Positions 21,452-29,179 of a stretch of DNA of 31,149 bases are shown here, one piece after another. The first letter of the stretch is position 1. Each line of letters opens with the position of its first letter. This stretch comes from Larix sibirica (taxonomy: Eukaryota; Streptophyta; Pinopsida; Pinales; Pinaceae): contig NWUY0300004354.1 in assembly GCA_004151065.3 (NCBI GenBank), positions 63,021 to 94,169 on the forward strand. Reading direction: 5' to 3'. A program made the translations under genes and the position numbers. The notes beneath the pieces were generated by a model, which did not search any database, was not told where the DNA came from, and saw only the letters and a program-made list of their open reading frames with translations.

Positions 21452-21535
21452 TATATCTTTCTTAGATTCAGGGGGTTTGGCCTTCTTTTTTGGATCTGTT
21501 GTTATCCATTGAATTGTATTTATTTTGGATCCCTT

Positions 21536-21550
21536 AAGGGAAGAAAGGGG
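21536..21550 (+). other. Polypurine tract, upstream copy
   Basis: AAGGGAAGAAAGGGG, an uninterrupted 15-base purine run just before the LTR. It is the expected primer for plus-strand DNA synthesis and is conserved at 25424-25442. Confidence 0.75.
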
Positions 21551-21570
21551 ACGAGACACTCTCAAACCGC

Positions 21571-22352
21571 TGGTGCAATGTCTTTTTACCAGTCATTGTA
21601 TAATTTTTTTTCTTTTGGAATCTATTTAGGGAATGCTTTACACACTTGTGAATGGAAGGTGGAATGTTTCATCCATGTGGTTTTGGCATAATGTGATATC
21701 AAGTTTTCTTTTTCTCCTTGTGATTTATTTTAAGTTAATGAATCCTTAACATGTTTCAAATGTTGATAAATGCAGAGGTTAATCAATCGTTATGAATTTA
21801 TTTATGATGATATATTGTAACAGGGTGGAATGAATTTCATCATGCATTTGTGTTATGACAGGGTCTTTTGCATACTATCTACATTTAGAAATATTGATTT
21901 TGCTAACTTATTTATTTATTTATTCTTCTAACAATCATACTCAGCATTTGATTTTATATATTTAATGGTGTCCCAGTTGAATAATTTTTTGTTTAAATGT
22001 TACCAACAAGGATTCTTATGAAAAGATACATATTTATCTCTATTTTTTCACTGCATCTTGATTAATTATAAACATCAAGTGATAGAATTTTAACGCACAT
22101 CAAGTAGGTTTCCATGCTTGGATTTCTAACCAAAATCAACCTTAATATTCATTACATGTTGTGGGATTTCTCATTGTACTTTTCACTTAGATTATGTCTT
22201 CTTGATAAGAAGCAAAACCCTATGTCCGATGGAGGATTATATCCATTAGAAGTAGTCTCTCCAAACGCCTGGGGAGTAGGGAAATTCTTGCGAGGGTTTT
22301 CTGAAGTTCCTGGATCAGATTTATTTCCTTGCATTGACGATCAGACTATCCA
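21571..22352 (+). repeat. Gypsy LTR, copy 1 (~782 bp)
   Basis: Aligns over its length with 25456-26235, about 85% by eye. Proposed ends are TGGTG...ATCCA, chosen because a polypurine tract lies 20 bases upstream and a primer-site-like sequence follows the right end. Similarity to the second copy also extends left through the polypurine tract into ORF-X, so the exact left LTR border is not fixed by alignment alone. Shared interior words include GAATGGAAGGTGGAATGTTTC, AGAGGTTAATCAATCGTTAT and CAATCATACTCAGCATTTGA. Confidence 0.7.
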
Positions 22353-22376
22353 TAACTAGAGGTCAAAAAATGGTGC
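22353..22376 (+). other. Primer-binding-like site after LTR copy 1
   Basis: TAACTAGAGGTCAAAAAATG aligns with TACCTCGGCATCAACACATTG after the second LTR (26236). Both look like decayed forms of a TTGGCRTCAACAAATGG-type site; the cognate tRNA is not assigned. Confidence 0.45.
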
Positions 22377-23660
22377 TAGAAGGAGGGTTACCAAGGGCTT
22401 AATGGCTTAACACAATCATAATAAACCTCCTCCAACCCATTCCCCAATCGCAACACGTAGCCATTCCAACCCACATACCACATTTGTTATTGTAATTTCT
22501 TTGCAACCTGAAACCATTTCCACACCACTCCCACATTCAACTCAACCTGAAGCAGGTACTGCCATTCTAACCCCTTTACCTGCAAACCCCAAGCTTAGGA
22601 ACCAGATTGAAAATTCTCAATGAGCCTTGGCTAAATCACAATCTAGACTTGCTAGAAGTCAAGAAATTCAAGAGCAATTGGCTCATTATTTTGAATCTTC
22701 TGCGGCTAATAGTACATAACCTGAAATAGATACAACACAAAATAAATTCCCACTATTGGATGCTCCTAGCCATTAATTACACAACATTCTTACCGGTCAT
22801 ACCAACCCTAGCTTTACCTTAGAGCGGGATAACCCTTTATTCCAATCTGATTATCAGGTCAGTGAAGCTTTGTCACCCGACCACCAAAGGTTAATTCCTA
22901 GAATATGAGGATCAAGGTTTCCACCATCTCCACCTAATTCCCCTCCTGATTCCCCTCATGGTAATAATTCCCAAAGGAGTTATTTTGATCATCATTCTGG
23001 TGATTCATCTGATGATTCTGGTGATCGCAACAGAAACAATTGATGAATTCCTAACAAAACAAATAGACCTTGGTTGGATCATGATGTGGTGGCCGTCCCA
23101 GTTCTGCAACATCCATTACTAAAGAACCCCTAGAAATTTGACCCCGATAATAAAAAACCAACTGAAGACCACATAAAAAAAGTATGTTTGTCATTCGATT
23201 ACGAAACGTTGAGCACAAAGACATAGTCTGTATGTTATTTCCCTATACCTTCGAAGGAAAAGCTTCAAAATGGTATTTTGCACAACAAACTCAGACTATT
23301 CAATCATGGGGCTAATTTGAGAAACTCTTTCTTGAAAAATTTGGGGATGATAAGACACCAGAATATTTGGTCATGGACCTATCCACCATGAAAATGGAAA
23401 GCAATGAGAGAATTAAATATTTTAATCAACGATTTTTAACCCTAAAAACTAAAATTCCAGTCGATTCCATGCTAGCTAAAAACTTGATTGTGCATATTAT
23501 GCAAAATCCCTTCCAATCCCTATAGCCATGTGGGTTAAATGATCCCACAAGGCCACTCTACAAGAAGCATCCAGTGAAGCTATTCTAGTTGAGAAAGATG
23601 TATTGAGCCTCAAAGGGAACCCTAATGCCAAGATTGATCAACCCACGACATCTTGAAATA
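22370..23660 (+). pseudogene. gag: Ty3/gypsy Gag
   Basis: Starts just after the primer site. The N-terminal third (22370-23080) is Pro/Ser/Gln-rich with stops mostly at likely Gln or Arg codons. It then enters PWLDHDVVAVPVLQHPLLKNP and KFDPDNKKPTEDHIKK. At the seven-A run 23175-23181 the frame slips by one base, and the capsid (Retrotrans_gag) domain continues with RLRNVEHKDIVCMLFPYTFE, GKASKWYFAQQTQTIQSW, FEKLFLEKFGDD, MKMESNERIKYFNQRFLTLK and MLAKNLIVHIM. That order and spacing (L-F-P-x-x-x-x-G-x-A-x-x-W; F-x-x-x-F) is diagnostic. A second slip follows near 23530. No zinc knuckle is recognisable in the remainder. Gag formed the particle; it is now non-functional. Confidence 0.85.
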
Positions 23661-23699
23661 ATCCTAAACAAACTCCTAAAGAATCGACGATGACGTGGG

Positions 23700-24575
23700 A
23701 AGCGACATTTGTCTCAGGATTCTCCATCTACTTCTAATCAAAACAAGAATCCTCCTACAAATGCTAGGGTCACTGCACCAAAAGAAATTGTTATGCCCAA
23801 TCTAGAATACGGTCTAGTAGAGGATCTCAAGAAAATGGAAGATAACATTTTATTGTACGAGTTAATGAAGATCCCAATGATTCGATAAAAGGTGCAAAGC
23901 ATATTTTTACCCAATGGTACAGTTGAACATAACCCTGTTGAAACCCCAGTTGACAATACTGCCTAGAACCCTCCTACTCTTCCTCCTACAAGCAAGAAAC
24001 TCAGGTTACCTCTGTTTCTTCTATTGTTTGATATTTTTAACAGAAACGTGCATAATTGTATGATAGACTCATGGGCCTCTTCAAATGTAATTACCTTATT
24101 TGTGTGCAGGAATTTGAATGCAAGCCTTGAACCATCACCTACACAGATCATGCAGTTAGATAGATCTAAAGTGAAAGTGGTAGGAGAACTAAAAAATGTT
24201 CTAATTAGACTCTCTTAAGATCCAAGGACCCACCAGACTATTTATATTGTAGTGGTTGACTTCCTTGAAGCCTATGGGATGTGGTTGAGTCGAGATTGGT
24301 CAGAAAATCTTAAAGGGTATTTTTCCACAGACTAGTCACACCTATGGCTACCATACAATGGTAAACCCAACAAAATCAGAGTCAACAAGGAACCTTATCT
24401 CAAACAAACAATTACTAATATGAACGATCCAAGCGAGCTTGCTCAAGTCCCTACCCGTAATATAGGAAATTATATCATGGATACTTTCTTTGGGGATTTG
24501 CCAGCGGATATTTCACCTTATGCAGAATCCGATACTCAATCAGAAATAATGCATTTCTCTCAAGTAGAGTCATGC
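23700..24575 (+). pseudogene. Ty3/gypsy aspartic protease and start of the PR-RT linker
   Basis: After a linker with NLEYGLVEDLKKMEDNILLY, one frame reads the retropepsin strand IFNRNVHNCMIDSWASSNVI. The active-site triad D-S/T-G appears as D-S-W: the codon at 24072-24074 is TGG instead of GGN. It continues with QLDRSKVKVVGELKNVLIRL, a TAA at a likely Gln, then YGMWLSRDWSENLKGYFSTD, a TAG where Trp is normal, and SHLWLPYNGKPNKIRVNKEP, the familiar stretch between protease and reverse transcriptase in plant gypsy elements. The frame then passes GDLPADISPYAESDTQSE and joins ORF-X sequence at about 24571. Reverse transcriptase, RNase H and integrase are wholly missing. Confidence 0.85.
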
Positions 24576-24576
24576 A

Positions 24577-25339
24577 TATGGAACAACTTAAAGATTATAA
24601 TCCTTCTTCTGAATTCTTCAAGTTGACAGTGCAATAATTCAAGGATGAGGCCATCTTCGCTAACAAGAGTTTGAAATAGATTCAGACCTTATACTTTCAA
24701 GGTCTCAATGAAGCACAGGATGACCTCAATTATTTTGAATGCTTATCATATGTTTTTGCAAATCATATACGTAAGAGGAAAAAGGCTCACTTAGCTTATG
24801 AACAACTTTATAAGTGACATAATCATTTGAAGACTACTCTGCAGACCTTGTCTCGACTAGACTAGGTGAAATTAATGAGGACCTGAATTTCAATCAAGTC
24901 TTGGGAACTGGTATGCGATGAGGTGGATCGCATGATTGGAAAGGGACAAAATATTTGTGCCAGACAATGGATGCTAACAAATGATCACATGGAGAATATG
25001 GGTATGCATGTCTTTGCTGAATTGGAAGAGTTCGTGCCAACCAACTTAAGAATTGTTGAAGTGGATTAACAAAGGGACCAAACTGAATACATGATTCAGG
25101 ATGTTATTCAACTAGATATCTCCTCATTCATACTTTTCATTTCAACCCCAAATCAATTGGAAGCCATGTTGCAAGGGTTCCTTAACTCTTGGTCCAAGAT
25201 CCACAGCAGGGAAATTAGATCTTACATATGCAAAGTGTAGCTACAATTAGAACATGCCAACTATCCTGATGTGACCAATATGTGGAATGCATATGCCAAA
25301 TGGAAATCTTATTTGACAAATCGGGATCTGGGTAATTAG
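24577..25339 (+). pseudogene. ORF-X C-terminal part, second copy
   Basis: From ATGCATATGGAACAACTTAA onward this matches 20690-21451 (there ATGCAGATGGAGCAACTTAA). It encodes the end of the coiled coil (FKDEAIFANKSLK, RKRKKAHLAYEQL) and the conserved C-terminus (ICARQWML, TPNQLEAMLQGFLNSWSKIH, LEHANYPDVTNMWNAYAKW), ending at TAG 25337-25339. Conservation of the same residues in both copies, despite different stops, shows that both descend from one translated protein. The upstream three quarters of ORF-X are absent, removed with pol by the deletion that created the junction at about 24571-24577. Confidence 0.75.
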
Positions 25340-25423
25340 TATATCTTGCTTAGATTCAGAGGGTTTGGCCTTCTTTTGTGGATTCGTTGTTATCCATTGA
25401 ATTGTATTTATTTTGGATCCCTT

Positions 25424-25442
25424 AAGGGAAGAAAGGGGGGGA
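25424..25442 (+). other. Polypurine tract, downstream copy
   Basis: AAGGGAAGAAAGGGGGGGAA, the counterpart of 21536-21550, 14 bases before the second LTR. Confidence 0.75.
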
Positions 25443-25455
25443 ACTATCGAATCGC

Positions 25456-26235
25456 TGGTGGAATGTCTTTTTACCATTCATTATAGATTTTTTTGTATTT
25501 TGGAAGCTGGTTATGGAATGTTTTACAGACTTGTGAATGGAAGGTGGAATGTTTCATGCATGTGGTTTTGGCATAATGTGAGATCAAGTTTTCTTTTTCT
25601 CCTTGTGTTTTCTTTCAAGTTAATGATTACTTAATATGTTTCAAATGTTGATAAATTCAGAGGTTAATCAATCGTTATGAATTTCTTTATGATGAGCTAT
25701 TGTAACAGGGTGGAATGAATTTCTTCATGCATTTATGTTATGACAGGGTCTTTTACAGATTATCTACATGAAATATTAATTTGCTAACTTAGTTATTTAT
25801 TGATTATGCTAACAATCATACTCAGCATTTGATTTTATATGTTTAAAACTAGCCTAGTTGAATAATGTTTTTTATAACTGTTACTAGCAAGGATTCTTAT
25901 GAAAATATACAAATTTATCTCTATTTTTTCACTGCATCCTAAATAATTATTAAATTCAAGTGATAGAATTTTAACACACATCAAGTAGGTTTCTCTACTT
26001 GGATTTTTAACCAAAATCAACTTTAATCTTCATTAGATCTTGTAGGATTGCTCTTTGTACTATTCACTTAGATTATAAGTATTATTTATAAGAAGCTAAA
26101 CCTTAAGGCCAACAGAGGCTTATATCCATCAGAAGTAGTCACTCCAAATGACTGGGAAATAGTTAAATTCTTGCAAGGGTTTTATGAAGTTCCTGGATCG
26201 AATTGCTTTCCTTGCATTGATGATCGAACTATCCA
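25456..26235 (+). repeat. Gypsy LTR, copy 2 (~780 bp)
   Basis: Starts TGGTGGAATGTC and ends CTATCCA, matching 21571-22352 in length to within a few bases. It is followed by a recognisable but short primer-site-like sequence, after which similarity to the internal region stops. Confidence 0.7.
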
Positions 26236-26260
26236 TACCTCGGCATCAACACATTGATAT
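26236..26260 (+). other. Primer-binding-like site after LTR copy 2
   Basis: TACCTCGGCATCAACACATT keeps the TCGGCATCAACA form better than the first copy. It marks the start of what should be a third internal region, replaced after about 26260 by unrelated sequence. Confidence 0.45.
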
Positions 26261-26810
26261 ATCATATTCTAGTGGCATATTTTTCATATCCAAGGTGACC
26301 TACAGGGTCTTCCACTCATGAGGCTATAACTCTTAATAAGCCTTTTCTACAAGCGGTTCCATGGTAGATATTATGTGCTTGTTCGTCATAGGATCAAATT
26401 TTGGTATCATCCTAGACTGGGCTTGTGATTCTAAATATTTGATGCCCTAAAACCCATCTTGAATTTGGGCTCTTCTTTGTCACTCTTGTTCCCAAATTTG
26501 CAGAGGGTTCATGATTTCTATTAGATTGATCACCTCCTTTTAGGAGGTTTGTTGCATCACCTCTGGAACTATTGTAGTGGAATGAATAATAGTAGTGCAT
26601 TCGGTTACTACAGTAGAAATAATTTTATTAGAATAAAAAATCAATCGAAAAGAATCAGGAGAAGTTTCACCTCCTTCATCTTGGGGCTCCTGCTATTGGT
26701 CGAAAATATGTTCTTGACTTGGCATAAATGGCAAGTTTTCATGATCTCCCTCTTAGATTTAGTCTCATCAATTTTACCCTTCTTGCTATCTAGCTCGTTC
26801 AAAGCTAGGA
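26260..26810 (-). pseudogene. Decayed minus-strand retroelement ORF
   Basis: The minus strand reads about 110 codons from near 26670 to 26260 with stops mainly at likely Gln codons: GGETSPDSFRLIFYSNKIIS, EVINLIEIMNPLQIWEQE, RMIPKFDPMTNKHIISTMEP, then PHEWKTL and VTLDMKNMPLEYDI. A further frame (26823-26641) is Lys/Glu-rich with KKGKIDETKSKREIMKTCHL. I recognise no domain; the composition suggests a Gag-like or accessory protein. It abuts the left direct repeat at about 26811 and may be the continuation, or a homologue, of the minus-strand ORF that stops at about 29180. Confidence 0.45.
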
Positions 26811-27045
26811 TTTCAACCAACATTCAAAAAAATATAGTTGATAGAAACACGCACATAACTAGTAAAGAGACAGATAGGTCTGAACATTCAACCATGTTTC
26901 TCATTCATTATGGTAATATTTATACAATAGACAGAGAATTTGAAGTAGTTATGCCCACTCCAACTACTCATTCAGTCATACATAATTAATATAGTGATGA
27001 CATCGAGAGGGAAGAAGGGTCCCCTCCAACATCTCCCCCACCAAC
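26811..27045 (+). repeat. ~225 bp direct repeat, left copy
   Basis: Pairs with 28925-29152. Shared strings include TTTCAACC, ACACGCACATAAC, TTTCTCATTCAT, ATGGTAATATTTA, CATAATTAATATAGTGATGA and CATCGAGAGGG. Both copies can be read in one plus-strand frame (FLIHYGNIYTIDREFEVVMP here; FLIHHGNI, stop, TIDGEFGVIIP in the right copy), so they derive from coding sequence, not from a simple LTR. Confidence 0.75.
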
Positions 27046-27450
27046 AAAACCTACTTCATCCTCGAAGAAAAAAAGTATGCAACAACAACCAGGACATGTG
27101 ATTCTTCGGTATCTATCTACAATCGGGTAACAATCGGTGAAGCCTCACCCTTTAATCATCTAGATGGACTCATCTTCAATGCCTTAGCATGAAGGTATTT
27201 CGGCTCTTCTTTCTGCATCATTTCTTTGTCTTCAACTTCCAAAGTCACAATCCAAGAGATGCTTCTGCAATTCTACATCGAGGGCCTCAATCGGTTCAAG
27301 TGTTCTTTGTGTCATCATCTTTCATTGAACTATGGGTTGTGTGGTGTAAGCTTGAATGCCATTGTCATCTGTCGTGAGGATAAATATTGCCTGCAATATT
27401 TTATGTTTCCTGCTCATGTGCATGAACTTGGTCATGGATGACTTCTTTGG
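27046..27450 (+). pseudogene. Unrecognised plus-strand coding remnant
   Basis: Continues from the left direct repeat through a Pro/Ser/Lys-rich piece (PPTSPPPTKPTSSSKKK). After a frameshift it reads SKVTIQEMLLQFYIEGLNRF, KCSLCHHLSLNYGLCGVSLN, AIVICREDKYCLQYFMFPAH and VHELGHGW. The Cys/His content and even hydrophobic pattern look like real protein, but I cannot name the family, and HELGH alone is not enough to call a metalloprotease. Overlapping frames in this interval are shadows. Confidence 0.4.
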
Positions 27451-28810
27451 ACCCGACTGAATCAACTCAACTGACAAGAGTCGACTAGAGACTAACTAAA
27501 TTAGAAATTTAGAGAATATCTCCTGCCTTGAGAGACTCATGTTTCATCCCCTCAAATGAAAATATTACCCAAGAGTCACATTGGTAGTGGTGACTCTATT
27601 GACACAATTACATTCGATTAACACACTTTGACTATTGCATACATTGTGACTCGTAGCATGACCACAACATTTTCAATTGACCTTATCGACTAATAATGCA
27701 TTGACCAAAATACAACATTTTGATTATGAATCGACCCTTACAAAAATACATTACAACAAATCTTTGTCCAGTCCAATCGATAACAAAACGACCCTTACAA
27801 AAATACATTGCAACAAATCTTTGTCCGGTCCAATCGATAACAAAACATTCACTTTGAAAAATAAATCGACTACTCAATGCACTCAACCACTGGTCACTAT
27901 TTGATGGGAATTCATTGACAACAAAAGTAGTCAAGCGGTCGAGTGGATGAGCAGTCTTTGAGATTTTCCAGATGAAAGCATTTAACATTTGACCTTGACC
28001 ATATTTTAACATTGTTGATCGTGACACGACTTTGGAGTGTTATAAGAATGGCGGTCATGGCCTCATAATTTGATTGACCTCTAATATATAGTATGATCTA
28101 TTGTATACCAAAAAACTCAGTTGAAAACTACATCGCTCTATAAGAAAACTCTTCTAGTCGACGAAATTTATTCTAAACTATCAGTTTAGATTTACAACTG
28201 TGAATAGTCGACAGGTTTCTTTGAAAAACAGTCGATGAAGTCTCTCGGACAAGAGATAACTATACTTGAAAATATGATGGCTTTCTGACCATGACTCTTT
28301 ATCATGGATTATCTTCCTCTTTAAATCAATAAACAATATCGATTTTATGTATGGTCATTATGTTTATTGATAAATATTTCAATAACCAATAGCTTCTTTC
28401 AATAGGGTTACGAGAGCATCACAACTTCCAAGAAAATAAATTGATACGTGTGGATCTTTCATTTGATGATAGTGATATAGCGCATTCAATTTTGATCTAA
28501 GAGACAGTTCAACCATGGAAACAATGCTTCATCCTTCATCGATCTTCTTTGACACCCAAATTCACACACACTTCAGAAACAATAACCAACACATATTCCA
28601 TCAATAATTTATGCATTCTTCAACTGAGAATAGGTCGATTATGAAACTAACACTTAACGACGACATATAGTTCATTAATCATGCACTCGCCATGCTTTCT
28701 ATGAACACTGATATATTTTACAACAATGATCTCAAATAAATAAGAAAACACCAAATATTAGAAAATAACATGTCATATATTTCCTCTCGTAGCAGTCATT
28801 ACTCTTTTTC
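27451..28810. other. Non-coding interval rich in TCGA words, with a 57-bp tandem duplication
   Basis: 27732-27788 and 27789-27845 are head-to-tail 57-bp copies differing at two to three bases (start CGACCCTTACAAAAATACAT). Around them GTCGAC, AGTCGA and ATCGAT words are unusually frequent (for example near 27480, 28158, 28209 and 28232). No protein is supported; an open minus-strand frame at 27683-28027 arises from the duplication. Confidence 0.6.
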
Positions 28811-28924
28811 TTGTACGCATTTCTTTCGAGTATCTCACATTCTCTTCCAGGTTCAAGCCACCCTCTATACGATGCCTATGTCACCCATATCGAATGGAGG
28901 AGGCAACATTTCCAGATGTTGAAA

Positions 28925-29152
28925 TATGGGCTTTCAACCGACATTCAAGCAGAGATAGCCGATAGATACACGCACATAACCATCAAAGTGATAGATAGGG
29001 CCAAACGTTCAACCGTCTTTCTCATTCATCATGGTAATATTTAAACAATAGATGGAGAATTTGGAGTAATTATACCCGCTCCAACTGCTCATTTGTTAAT
29101 ACATAATTAATATAGTGATGACATCGAGAGGGCCCGAAAGTTCCCTCCAACA
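28925..29152 (+). repeat. ~225 bp direct repeat, right copy, with upstream coding context
   Basis: Right partner of 26811-27045. Here the coding frame extends further upstream (28811 onward, with YVTHIEWRRQHFQMLKYGLS and AEIADRYTHITIKVIDRAKR), showing that the left copy is truncated at its 5' side. Similarity ends near CCCTCCAACA in both. Confidence 0.7.
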
Positions 29153-29179
29153 CTCCTCTGGAGTATTATCTCTTTCTTT

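Noticed and set aside
20690-26235. The whole 1.65-kb direct repeat pair as simple LTRs
   Set aside because: The left part of each repeat is coding (ORF-X C-terminus) and a polypurine tract lies inside it; only the last ~780 bp fits an LTR.
26549-26989. A 146-codon plus-strand open frame
   Set aside because: It crosses the boundary between the minus-strand remnant and the left direct repeat. Its first half is antisense to a better-supported minus-strand reading, so it is a chimera.
27226-27441. Zinc metalloprotease from HELGH
   Set aside because: The short motif is in a frameshifted remnant with no surrounding family similarity, and HExxH spacing is not met.
27683-28027. A 114-codon minus-strand open frame
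   Set aside because: Its body is the 57-bp tandem duplication read twice (the same ~19 residues repeated); no independent coding evidence.
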